From CAYPHJ01 sp964410485 (GTDB lineage Bacteria; Desulfobacterota; Binatia; UBA9968), in assembly GCA_964410485.1 (NCBI GenBank), contig CAYPHJ010000028.1, positions 1-46,823 of the forward strand: a stretch of DNA of 46,823 bases. Reading direction: 5' to 3'. Positions 8,345 to 16,338 of this stretch are shown here, piece after piece (the first letter of the stretch is position 1; every line of letters begins with the position of its first letter). Under the pieces are notes generated by a model. The model did not search any database. It was not told where the DNA came from and was given only the letters and a program-made list of their open reading frames with translations. The position numbers were made by a program, and so were the translations under genes.

Positions 8345-10456
8345 TCACTCGACCCGCTTGAGCAAGAAAAGCGCAAGTGATGGGACCTCGATTTTTTCAC
8401 CGGCTCCGCAAGGCTCCGCGCCATCCTCCGAAAAGCCGTTCGTGGTATCCAACACTTTCACCCAACGCCTCCCCCACTCACGGACCGGCAAAGTGAACGG
8501 CACGGCCTCGTGATGAGCATTGAACAGTACGATGAAGCTGTCATCGACAATGCGACTTCCCCGCGGGTCGGGGGCAGTGAGGCCCTCGCCATTCAGAAAG
8601 ACCGCCAGCGATTTGGTGAATCCCGCCTGCCAATCCTCCTCCGACATCTCTTCGCCGTCCGGCCTGAACCAGTCGATGTCGCTCACTCCGGCGCCGCGGA
8701 TGGGTCGTCCCTGAAACCAACCCCGTCGCCTGAAAACCGGGTGTTCTTTACGAAGCGCAATCAGGCGGCTGGTAAAATCGACGAGCTCTTTGTCTGTCCT
8801 TTCCCAATCGTACCAGGAGATCTCGTTGTCCTGACAATAGCCGTTGTTGTTTCCTCTCTGCGTCCGCCCGATCTCGTCGCCGCCGAGCAACATGGGAATG
8901 CCCTGAGAGAGAAGGAGCGTCGCCACAAGATTGCGCTTTTGTTGCGCCCTGAGCGCGTTGACGTCGGAGTCCTCGGTGGGTCCTTCGGCACCGCAGTTCC
9001 ATGAGCGGTTATAACTTTCGCCATCGCGGTTCTCCTCGCCGTTGGCATCGTTGTGCTTTTCGTTGTAGGAGACCAGATCGTGTAAGGTGAACCCATCGTG
9101 CGCCGTCACAAAATTGATGCTGGCGGACGGCCGTCGCCCGCTCGATTCGTACAGATCCGAACTCCCCGTGAAGCGATAGGCGAACTCCGAGAGCGTTTCG
9201 TCTTCCCCGCGCCAGTAGTCTCTCACGCAGTCCCGGTATTTACCGTTCCACTCGGACCAGAGCGGCGGAAAATTCCCTACCTGATAGCCGCCTTCACCGA
9301 CATCCCACGGCTCGGCAATGAGCTTCACCTGGCTGATCACCGGATCCTGCTGGATGATGTCGAAAAACGCCGAGAGGCGATCGACTTCGTGAAGCTCGCG
9401 CGCCAACGTTGCCGCCAGGTCGAACCGAAAACCGTCCACGTGCATCTCGAGTATCCAGTAGCGCAGGCTGTCCATAATGAGCTGAAGAACATGAGGGTGC
9501 TGCATGTTCAGGCTATTGCCGGTGCCGGTGTAGTCCATGTAGTAGCGCGGCTCGTCGGCCACGAGACGATAGTAGGCCGCGTTGTCAATGCCTTTGAAGC
9601 AGAGCACCGGCCCCAGGTGGTTGCCTTCGGCAGTGTGGTTATAGACAACGTCGAGAATGACTTCCATTCCCGCCCGATGCAGGGCTTTGACCATCTCTTT
9701 GAACTCCCGGACTTGTTCGCCCAGCTCCCCGCTGGCCGCATATTCGTTGTGGGGCGCTAGAAATCCGATGGAGTTATAACCCCAGTAGTTACTGAGGCCG
9801 CGCTCCACCAGGTGCGCGTCGTGAATAAACTGGTGCACGGGCATGAGCTCGACGGCGGTGATCCCGAGCCGCCTGAGATAATCGATGATCGCCGGATGGG
9901 CCAGACCGGCGTATTTTCCCCTGATCTCCGGGGGTAAGTCTGGGTGGCGCATGCTCAAGCCCTTTACGTGCGTTTCGTAAACGATCGTTTCGTGCCACGG
10001 CCTGTGCGGCGGGCGATCGTCGCCCCAGTCAAAGCCCTGATCGATCACCACCGACTTCGGAACGAACGGGCCGCTGTCGGAATCGTTTGCGGCGCCCTCC
10101 GGATCTTCGAACCGGTACGGAAAGACCGCGTCGTTCCATTCCACCTGTCCCGCGATGGCCTTGGCGTAAGGATCGAGCAGGAGTTTCGCCGGATGGCAGC
10201 GCAAACCTTTTTCCGGATCATAAGGCCCATGGACGCGGTAGCCGTAGCGTTGTCCTGGCCTGACCTCGGGCAAATAACCATGCCAGCAGAAGGCCGTAAC
10301 CTCGGGGAGATCAACTGAGGTCTGCCGTCCCTGCTCGTCGAACAAACAAAGCTCCACCCGTTCGGCGGCCTCCGAGAAAACAGAGAAGTTGGTGCCGCCG
10401 CCGTCATAAGTGGCACCTAATGGATAGGGTCTACCGGGCCAGATTTTCATGCTCAT
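8345..10456 (-). CDS. glgX: Glycogen debranching enzyme GlgX (GH13 isoamylase type)
   Basis: 703 residues, typical for GlgX/TreX. An N-terminal CBM48 domain (about 10-110, GATYDGGGTNFSVFSEAA) precedes the GH13 barrel. The conserved GH13 regions are visible: VILDVVYNHTAEGNH, GFRFDLA with nucleophile Asp346, AEPWDVG with acid Glu382, and TAHDGFTLHDL with Asp454. It hydrolyses alpha-1,6 branch points of glycogen limit dextrins in the cytoplasm. I chose ATG 10456 because AAGGA lies six bases upstream and the family begins near KIWPGRPYPLGAT; a longer frame starts at 10519 without support. It is transcribed divergently from pyruvate kinase, with 109 bases between them, which fits coordinated use of glycogen and lower glycolysis. 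Confidence 0.96.
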   Translation of the reverse strand: MSMKIWPGRPYPLGATYDGGGTNFSVFSEAAERVELCLFDEQGRQTSVDLPEVTAFCWHGYLPEVRPGQRYGYRVHGPYDPEKGLRCHPAKLLLDPYAKAIAGQVEWNDAVFPYRFEDPEGAANDSDSGPFVPKSVVIDQGFDWGDDRPPHRPWHETIVYETHVKGLSMRHPDLPPEIRGKYAGLAHPAIIDYLRRLGITAVELMPVHQFIHDAHLVERGLSNYWGYNSIGFLAPHNEYAASGELGEQVREFKEMVKALHRAGMEVILDVVYNHTAEGNHLGPVLCFKGIDNAAYYRLVADEPRYYMDYTGTGNSLNMQHPHVLQLIMDSLRYWILEMHVDGFRFDLAATLARELHEVDRLSAFFDIIQQDPVISQVKLIAEPWDVGEGGYQVGNFPPLWSEWNGKYRDCVRDYWRGEDETLSEFAYRFTGSSDLYESSGRRPSASINFVTAHDGFTLHDLVSYNEKHNDANGEENRDGESYNRSWNCGAEGPTEDSDVNALRAQQKRNLVATLLLSQGIPMLLGGDEIGRTQRGNNNGYCQDNEISWYDWERTDKELVDFTSRLIALRKEHPVFRRRGWFQGRPIRGAGVSDIDWFRPDGEEMSEEDWQAGFTKSLAVFLNGEGLTAPDPRGSRIVDDSFIVLFNAHHEAVPFTLPVREWGRRWVKVLDTTNGFSEDGAEPCGAGEKIEVPSLALFLLKRVE

Positions 10457-10527
10457 TTCCTGTCCTTGCTCTCGATAACTTTTTATCCTTTTAAACTTGT
10501 GAGACAAGACAGTTTCCAAAACACCGA

Positions 10528-10556
10528 TTGCCTCTCGTTGATCTCTCTCCTAATAT
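10528..10556 (+). promoter_or_regulatory. Candidate sigma-70 promoter for pyruvate kinase
   Basis: TTGCCT (10528-10533) and TAATAT (10551-10556) are separated by exactly 17 bases; each matches the consensus at four of six positions. A start about seven bases after the -10 box would fall at 10563, three bases before the GTG start codon of pyruvate kinase, giving an almost leaderless mRNA. No ribosome site is visible before that GTG, which agrees with leaderless initiation. Matches of this quality occur by chance, so the call is tentative. Confidence 0.3.
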
Positions 10557-10565
10557 GGCAGTACC

Positions 10566-11978
10566 GTGCGTCGGACAAAGATCATTTGCACCGTCGGCCC
10601 CGCGAGCCAATCCGCCGATATGCTGCGCAGGCTTGTGGAAGCTGGCACTGATGTGTTTCGCCTGAATTTTTCCCACGGCACTGTGGCGGGACACCAGGAA
10701 GTCATCCAGCGTATCCGGGATATCGAGAAAGAAACTGGGAAGACCGTTGCTATCCTTCAGGATTTGCCCGGTCCCAAGATTCGCCTCGGCGCCTTCAAGG
10801 AAGGTTCGGTCGATCTCCATGCAGGAGATCCGTTCATACTAACAACGGAGGATGTCGAAGGCAGTCGCGAGCGGGCTTCGGTCAATTATCCGGGTCTTAC
10901 CAAGGAGGTGAGGCCGGGCCAGAGCATTCTCCTGGCAGATGGGACCGTGGAGTTAGAAGTTGAATCGGTTAGCTCTGAGGCTATCGTCTGCAGGGTCGTT
11001 CTCGGTGGGGCACTTGCGAATCACAAAGGGGTGACGCTCATCGGAGGCACCTCAAGTCTGCCGGCTTTCACGCAGCAGGACCAAGACCTTCTTCTGCATG
11101 GCCTCCAAGCCGGGGTAGACCTCGTGGCTCTTTCATTTGTCCGTTCACCAGAAGATATCGAGAAGGCAAGACGATTTCTCGCTGCCCGCGACGCCAAGCT
11201 GCCCTTGATGGCCAAAATCGAAAAACTCCAGTCATTAGACATCATTGACCAAATCCTTGCCGTAGCCGATTCGATCATGGTTGCCCGTGGCGATTTAGGC
11301 ATTGAGGTCCCGATGGCTCAACTGCCTCATATTCAGAAAGATCTGATCAGCAAAGCCATTCAGATGGCTAAACCGGTGGTGACCGCCACACAGATGTTGC
11401 GGTCAATGGTCGAAAATCCTCGGCCCACACGCGCGGAAGTGGCGGACGTAGCCAACGCGGTGCTCGATGGTTCGGACGCCTTGATGCTTTCAGAAGAAAG
11501 CGCGGTTGGCGCTTATCCCATCGAAGCTGTCAAGACGCTCGCTGCTGTGGCCGAGGCAGCGGAAGCGCGACTGTTTTCTCGGCAGCCCTTCGCTCCGCTC
11601 TCGTGGATGAACAGAGTGTCCACCTCTGAAGCCATTGGCCATGCCGCCAGTCTGGTCGCCCATCAAGCCAAAGCGAAAGCGATCATCTGCTGCACCCGTA
11701 CGGGACATACAGCCCGGCTCGTCGCGAAGTACCGGCCCGCCCAACCGATTATAGCTACCACTCCCGAGCCGCGAACCGTGAGACCGCTCATGCTCGTCTG
11801 GGGGGTCACGCCTTTTCTCATCGATGAGTTCACTTCCACCGATCGCATGATCGATGCGGCAATGGAGCTGGCCGGGGAAAAAGGGATTATTTCCCGCGGG
11901 GACAAGGTGGTCCTCGTTTCCGGCGCGCCGACCAGCGCCCCGAGTCAGACCGATTTTCTTCGCGTGGTCACCTTTTAG
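10566..11978 (+). CDS. pyk: Pyruvate kinase
   Basis: 470 residues, the normal length for bacterial pyruvate kinase. Motifs in order: RRTKIICTVGPAS at the N-terminus, FRLNFSHG, LQDLPGPKIRLG, the B domain (about 70-165), MAKIEK with catalytic Lys217, VARGDLGIEVP for metal binding, TATQMLRSM and DGSDALMLSEESAVGAYP, then the C-terminal allosteric domain (about 340-470). It converts phosphoenolpyruvate and ADP to pyruvate and ATP in the cytoplasm. Translation must start at GTG 10566 because the conserved N-terminus begins at once; no ribosome site precedes it. It is divergent from glgX and convergent with the carbonic-anhydrase-like gene. Confidence 0.97.
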   Translation: MRRTKIICTVGPASQSADMLRRLVEAGTDVFRLNFSHGTVAGHQEVIQRIRDIEKETGKTVAILQDLPGPKIRLGAFKEGSVDLHAGDPFILTTEDVEGSRERASVNYPGLTKEVRPGQSILLADGTVELEVESVSSEAIVCRVVLGGALANHKGVTLIGGTSSLPAFTQQDQDLLLHGLQAGVDLVALSFVRSPEDIEKARRFLAARDAKLPLMAKIEKLQSLDIIDQILAVADSIMVARGDLGIEVPMAQLPHIQKDLISKAIQMAKPVVTATQMLRSMVENPRPTRAEVADVANAVLDGSDALMLSEESAVGAYPIEAVKTLAAVAEAAEARLFSRQPFAPLSWMNRVSTSEAIGHAASLVAHQAKAKAIICCTRTGHTARLVAKYRPAQPIIATTPEPRTVRPLMLVWGVTPFLIDEFTSTDRMIDAAMELAGEKGIISRGDKVVLVSGAPTSAPSQTDFLRVVTF

Positions 11979-12026
11979 CCAACCATCATTCGACGGGTGA
12001 GATGGAACGTATAACCAGCTGCCCGT

Positions 12027-13082
12027 TCACGTTTGCAAGTGCTTTTCGATGTAGTCGAGAACTTTGCCGAGCATTTCGTTGGCGATGGCTTTGTGCTCAT
12101 CGGCGCTCAGCAGATCGTCATATCTCTTGGAGTAAGTTTTTAAATCGTTGTTGTTGCGGTTGATATGGTAGTGTTGTGGCTCGAGCTCGATCTGGAAGGG
12201 AAGATAGTATCCGAAAGCGTCCGGTCCGCCCTTCTTGAGGTTGTTCCAGTTGAAATTGATGTTGAAATAGCGGTCACGGGTGTGCTCGAAGAAAGATTTA
12301 AGCTCAGCCAAAATCCTGTCTTTGTCGGCGTGTTTTCCGACCGCTTCTCCCGTGCAGTTCAACTCGAATGACTCGAAGAAATCACCGGTCGGCTTCAGAG
12401 TCGCGAAAATATTTTCCACCAGCGGCAGAATGCTTTCCTTGTATATTTTCGCCTGGACTTCCAAGTTTCGCGTAAGCGTTTGAGAGGGTTGGGCACTAAG
12501 GTTCACCTTGCCGCGCAAAGTTTCCAGGCGCTTTTCAGAGGATAGCGGTTCGGGTTCAACTTCTCTGGCTCTATCTTCAACCGGCTGTCCCATGTACCGT
12601 AGCGCGTTCTGCACGTAGTGGAGCGCGCTCTGTCTGTTCTTTTCCAGTTCGTCGGCCGTGAGCTGCCTGATGATCTTGGCGGGATTACCGAATGCCAGCG
12701 AATTGTCTGGAATCTCCGTTCCTTGAGTCAGCAAGCTATGCGCTCCAATGACGCAGTTGTTGCCGATCCGCACACGGTTCAGCAAAACGGCTCCCATACC
12801 GACAAGGGTATTGTCTCCGACTCTTGCGCCGTGGATGATGGCATTGTGACCCACCGTCGCCCCTTGGCCGATCTCCACAGGAACACCCGGATCCGCGTGG
12901 ATGATACAGCCGTCTTGTACGTTGGAGCGATTTCCGACGTGGATGGACTCTACATCACCGCGTAAAACGGCACTGAACCAGATTGAGACATTGTCGCCCA
13001 AACGAACATCGCCTATGACCGTGGCGCCAGGGGCAACAAATACGTCTTTCCCCTTGACAACGCGCTCCTCCATTTTGTGCAT
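12027..13082 (-). CDS. Gamma-carbonic-anhydrase-like hexapeptide protein with novel C-terminal domain
   Basis: 351 residues if started at ATG 13082. Residues 5-175 are a left-handed beta-helix of the gamma-CA/PaaY family (VAPGATVIGDVRLGDNVSIW, AVLRGDVESIHVG, NVQDGCIIH); the zinc ligands expected for the trimer are His62, His79 and His84. The usual gamma-CA ends near residue 175, but here about 170 further residues follow, alpha/beta in character, with an asparagine- and aromatic-rich section (YFNINFNWNNLKKGG, HYHINRNNND) that I do not recognise. Reading continues cleanly, so it is a fusion, not a frame error. The start is uncertain: the frame is open back to TTG 13160 through low-complexity DNA, and ATG 13073 is another choice. 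CO2 hydration is only an inference. Confidence 0.85.
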   Translation of the reverse strand: MHKMEERVVKGKDVFVAPGATVIGDVRLGDNVSIWFSAVLRGDVESIHVGNRSNVQDGCIIHADPGVPVEIGQGATVGHNAIIHGARVGDNTLVGMGAVLLNRVRIGNNCVIGAHSLLTQGTEIPDNSLAFGNPAKIIRQLTADELEKNRQSALHYVQNALRYMGQPVEDRAREVEPEPLSSEKRLETLRGKVNLSAQPSQTLTRNLEVQAKIYKESILPLVENIFATLKPTGDFFESFELNCTGEAVGKHADKDRILAELKSFFEHTRDRYFNINFNWNNLKKGGPDAFGYYLPFQIELEPQHYHINRNNNDLKTYSKRYDDLLSADEHKAIANEMLGKVLDYIEKHLQT

Positions 13083-13156
13083 GGGATCGTCCACAGTATC
13101 GCTTGAGGTGAGGTTAAGGGTTTGGGTTTGGTTTTGGCTCAACCTCAACCTTGGCC
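13083..13156. repeat. Low-complexity TTGAGG/AACCC spacer
   Basis: The 74 bases between the cyclase stop and the carbonic-anhydrase-like start are built from imperfect short motifs: on the plus strand AGGTTAAGGG, TTTGGGTTTGG, then CTCAACCTCAACC. It resembles other short-motif fillers in the window (23,274-23,358 and around 34,200 and 35,300). It keeps one minus-strand frame open by chance, which blurs the start of the downstream gene. Confidence 0.5.
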
Positions 13157-13819
13157 TCAACCTTTCTTGGAGTAACCTGCTTTACGCTTTGGTATCGCTC
13201 TTATTGCGGCGCGAGCAGGCGCGCCATCGCTATTGAGGATGCGCAGCGGCAGACAGACGAGCTCGTAATCGCCGGCGCGCACGGCCGAAAGATCGAGCCC
13301 CTCGATGATCCAAACGCCAGCCTTCAATAGCGCCTGGTGCACCTCGACGACATTTTTTTCAAACCCGCCAACTGACAGATAGTCGACGCCCACGGCGCGG
13401 ATGCCGCGATCGGCAAGAAACTGACCCGCTTCCGTCGATAAGTAAACAAAGTCCTTCACAAAAGAGTCGGCCTTCCAACACCTGGGTGAGTTTCGTGTTT
13501 TGAATAGAACGCGCTCACCGCGGCGAATTCGATGAGGACGAAGTTCCTCGACTTTGATCGATTCGGGATCGTGAATCTCGATCACCCTGGCTGTTCCGAT
13601 CGTGGCAGAAAGTGGCATTTCGTCAAGACCTTTGCCCTGGCGAATGAAGTGCAGCGGGGCGTCCATGTGAGTGCCCGAGTGAGCACCCATCTTGAGAGCT
13701 GAAAGCGTGGCCGAATCGCCGTTATTCATGTCGCGTATGCGCTCGATGTTTACAGGCGGATCACCTGGCCAGTGAACCATACCGGTCTTCAGCGTCACAG
13801 AGACATCGATCCAGTCCAT
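13157..13819 (-). CDS. Cyclase family protein (kynurenine formamidase-like)
   Basis: 220 residues, the usual size of the cyclase/KynB metal-dependent hydrolase family. The metal motif HxGTHxDxxxH is present as His47, His51, Asp53 and His57 (GAHSGTHMDAPLHF), together with the N-terminal DVSVTLKTGMVHWPGDPP and a VGVDYLSV segment. By family it hydrolyses formamides, lactones or similar esters or amides in the cytoplasm; there are no kynurenine genes nearby, so the substrate is probably another organic acid. ATG 13819 is chosen because GAGG lies eight bases upstream and conserved sequence starts there; the frame extends upstream to 13864. It lies 85 bases after tctB on the same strand and may process what TctAB imports. 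Confidence 0.88.
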   Translation of the reverse strand: MDWIDVSVTLKTGMVHWPGDPPVNIERIRDMNNGDSATLSALKMGAHSGTHMDAPLHFIRQGKGLDEMPLSATIGTARVIEIHDPESIKVEELRPHRIRRGERVLFKTRNSPRCWKADSFVKDFVYLSTEAGQFLADRGIRAVGVDYLSVGGFEKNVVEVHQALLKAGVWIIEGLDLSAVRAGDYELVCLPLRILNSDGAPARAAIRAIPKRKAGYSKKG

Positions 13820-13904
13820 GATACGTACCTCAAGCGGAGTATTGGAGGATTGCGTTCGAGCCATTACCCCATCACCCCGACACCTCGTTACTCCACCTGT
13901 TGCT

Positions 13905-14423
13905 TCAGTGTCCGAGCCAGCTCAACAGGATTTCTTGTGGTTGCTCGATGTATCCTGCCGGCCATGGAACCTTGAGCGTGTAATGAAACACGCCCACGAT
14001 AAAGAGAAACGTGGCCACTCCCCATGCCAGGCCGAACCACCATTTTTCGCCGGACTGCAGTGTCATGTAAGCCCAGACAAACAATGGCAGAGTGATAATG
14101 AACCCAAACAACCACACGGCAGCGAAGATGCCGAAAATCCAGCCAAATATCATCGTCGCCCGACGCGCCACGAGCGCGAGCGGGACATCGCGATCGACTT
14201 GCAGATCCATGATTCGTTTGTCGGGTTGCTCGCCGGCACGTCCAGATGGCCTCCGGAGATCCAGAAAAAGTTGGATCAGGCACAGAACCAAAGCCGGAAT
14301 GCCAATTGTCCAGGGAAACAGCCGCGCTTGAATGGACCACTCGCGGGACGTGAGAAGCGCACCGATCACCACGAAAAGGAAAAGGAAAGTAAAAATCGTT
14401 CCACCGTTGATCCTGAGATTCAC
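13905..14423 (-). CDS. tctB: Tripartite tricarboxylate transporter small membrane subunit TctB
   Basis: 172 residues with four predicted transmembrane segments: near 8-25 (GTIFTFLFLFVVIGALL), 35-55, about 92-125 and 138-155. It has the TctB layout of one or two helices, a charged loop (SGRAGEQPDKRIMD) and a hydrophobic pair. Its ATG overlaps the tctA stop (ATGA), so the two are translationally coupled. TctB is the small membrane component that works with TctA and a periplasmic TctC receptor to import tricarboxylates or other organic acids using the sodium or proton gradient. No TctC gene lies within this window. Confidence 0.88.
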   Translation of the reverse strand: MNLRINGGTIFTFLFLFVVIGALLTSREWSIQARLFPWTIGIPALVLCLIQLFLDLRRPSGRAGEQPDKRIMDLQVDRDVPLALVARRATMIFGWIFGIFAAVWLFGFIITLPLFVWAYMTLQSGEKWWFGLAWGVATFLFIVGVFHYTLKVPWPAGYIEQPQEILLSWLGH

Positions 14424-15955
14424 GATACCTGCTCCATTTCTTTAGCGGGAGTTTTGACCGGGCTTGCAGCGGCGGAACTCTGACGCATGCCAAACACCAG
14501 ACTGAAGATCGTCAAGAGCGCGATGAGTAGAACGATTGGATGCGTGAGCCAGCTGATGCCGTACGCGCCAACAGAGATGAACAGATAGTTTTCAATGATG
14601 CTACTTAACACGAGGCCAAGAACGAGCGGTGGCCGCGGCCAGCCAAAGCGCTTCATGAACCATCCAACGACAGAAAAAGCCACCAGCGAAACAAGGTCAC
14701 CGAAAGACCGGCTGGCTTGAAACGCAGCAAGAAAAACGACCATGATCACCAGCGGTGCAAGAACCTGAATTCGCACTTGGGCAACCTTGGCCAGTAAAGG
14801 GGTCATGGCCAGACAGATGCCGGTACCGAAAATATTCGCGAGCGCCAGGCTCCAAATCATCGTGTAGGTAAGATCCAGGCGCTTGGTGATCATGTCCGGC
14901 CCTGGAGCGATCCCGTGAATAATGAGCGCCGCCAGTAGGAGCGCCATCGAGGCGCTGCCCGGAATGCCGAAAGCAATCGTCGGGATCAAGGAGCCGCCCT
15001 CTTTGGCATTGTTGGCGCTTTCCGGAGCAATGACACCCCGCACATCACCTTTACCGAACGACTCCTTGGCCCCCTTTTCGGTCTGGATGGCATGGCCGTA
15101 GGCAAACCAATCCACCACGGAGACGCCAAGTCCGGGGATGGCCCCCACCCATATGCCGATGAGACTGCTTCGTACGACAAGAAACCAGTGACGAAACGTG
15201 TCGGCGATCCCCATCCAAGCTCCTTTGATCGCTTCGCGCGGCACATCGGCGATACGCTTCCCTTTAATAACAAGGTCAACTATTTCCGGGATCGCGAATA
15301 TGCCCAGGGTGACGGGAACCAACGGAATGCCATCCCAAAGATAGAGTTGACCAAACGTCCAGCGCAACGCGCCGGACTGCGGATCCACGCCAATCATGCC
15401 GATTCCCAAGCCGAAGGCTCCGGCAAGTAGACCTTTGATAGGCGCTCCGCCGCTCAGAACAGCCACCATGGAAATCCCCAGTATGCCCATCATAAAAAAC
15501 TCTGGAGAACCGAGCAGAAGCACCAGAGGTCGAAGCACTGGAATCGAGAGCGCCAGAATGAAAGCGCCAAACAGACCGCCCACCATGGAGGCCATGTAAG
15601 CCGCGCCGAACGCGCGCCCGGCTTCGCCTCTCCGCGCCATGGGATGTCCGTCCAGAATCGTTGCTTGCGAGCCTGTCGTGCCCGGTACTGCAAAGAGCAC
15701 CGAAGGGATCGTATCCGACGTCGTCGTTACGGCGATTAGTCCAATCATAATGGCAAGGGCGGCAAATGGATCCATGGTGTAAGTAAAAGGCAACAAAATG
15801 GCGAGCCCCACCAGCCCGCCGAGACCGGGGATAGCCCCAAGAGCAAGCCCCATGCAGACTCCCAAAAACAAGAACAAAAGACGTGTCGGAATAACGCCAG
15901 CAGTGCAGGGGCAAGTGAAGAGATTTTCGAAAGCCGATATTGCCGCTTCGAGCAT
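14420..15955 (-). CDS. tctA: Tripartite tricarboxylate transporter large membrane subunit TctA
   Basis: 511 residues, twelve or so hydrophobic helices, typical TctA. Hallmarks are GAIPGLGGLVGLAILLPFTY near residue 40, the VPGTTGSQATILDGHPMARRG stretch near 95-115, and the repeat of the first motif as GAIPGLGVSVVDWFAYGHA and ESANNAKEGGSLIPTIAFGIPG in the second half, reflecting the internal duplication of the family. It forms the transport channel with TctB in the inner membrane. ATG 15955 is chosen because GAGG sits eight bases upstream; a GTG at 15964 directly abuts that site. Substrate is unknown; the downstream cyclase and the flavoprotein/PrpD genes elsewhere in the window point to organic acid catabolism. 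Confidence 0.94.
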   Translation of the reverse strand: MLEAAISAFENLFTCPCTAGVIPTRLLFLFLGVCMGLALGAIPGLGGLVGLAILLPFTYTMDPFAALAIMIGLIAVTTTSDTIPSVLFAVPGTTGSQATILDGHPMARRGEAGRAFGAAYMASMVGGLFGAFILALSIPVLRPLVLLLGSPEFFMMGILGISMVAVLSGGAPIKGLLAGAFGLGIGMIGVDPQSGALRWTFGQLYLWDGIPLVPVTLGIFAIPEIVDLVIKGKRIADVPREAIKGAWMGIADTFRHWFLVVRSSLIGIWVGAIPGLGVSVVDWFAYGHAIQTEKGAKESFGKGDVRGVIAPESANNAKEGGSLIPTIAFGIPGSASMALLLAALIIHGIAPGPDMITKRLDLTYTMIWSLALANIFGTGICLAMTPLLAKVAQVRIQVLAPLVIMVVFLAAFQASRSFGDLVSLVAFSVVGWFMKRFGWPRPPLVLGLVLSSIIENYLFISVGAYGISWLTHPIVLLIALLTIFSLVFGMRQSSAAASPVKTPAKEMEQVS

Positions 15956-16052
15956 GGCAATCACCTCGGTTTGTTAAGAGGTTGCTGTCAAACTCTGTTG
16001 CAGGCTGGCGCGGCCGCCAGGTCCGATTTCAGAGTCTCGCGTTTGCGTTGGC

Positions 16053-16147
16053 CTAGCAGACTGCTGAAAAACTTGAAATGAGTAGGGATTTTCCGTTCAT
16101 GCTGAGACTGTCGAAGCATTCCGAATCTTTTTTCAGCAACCTGCTAG
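16053..16147. repeat. MITE-like element with 19-bp inverted ends
   Basis: A 95-bp noncoding element. The left end CTAGCAGACTGCTGAAAAA matches the complement of the right end (TTTTTTCAGCAACCTGCTAG) at 17 of 19 positions. The middle holds TTCATGCTGAGACTGTCGAAGC, similar in wording to widespread intergenic hairpin repeats. No reading frame is inside. It lies in the 383-bp gap upstream of tctA, where a tctC or regulator might have been expected. Confidence 0.6.
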
Positions 16148-16189
16148 ACTTTAAAATTTCGCAATTCGGAGCCCGCGGGCGCTCTGCTG

Positions 16190-16240
16190 TTAGCCCGCAT
16201 TCGGGATGACGACGGGATCATGTCATTCCGTATCGGCTAA
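16190..16240. repeat. Imperfect palindrome
   Basis: TTAGCC at the left and GGCTAA at the right bound a 51-bp imperfect hairpin whose inner arms are GGGATGAC and GTCATTCC. It is the second small palindrome in the gap between tctA and the GH15 gene. The rest of this 383-bp gap (15,956-16,338) shows no gene. It could act as a transcript end or be a degenerate repeat. Confidence 0.4.
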
Positions 16241-16338
16241 GGCAATAATGTGGAACCACCGCTCCATCACTCCAGTTTCCGTTTGTCGGTCCGTCAGAGC
16301 CGCATCACCTGACGCTCCGAAATTAACGCAATATTCGA

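Noticed and set aside
13083..13160. N-terminal extension of the carbonic-anhydrase-like protein from TTG 13160
   Set aside because: The extension is encoded by short-motif filler DNA and the family begins near ATG 13082.
15276..15914. A 212-codon minus-strand frame inside tctA
   Set aside because: It is another frame of the tctA gene; tctA has clear family motifs.
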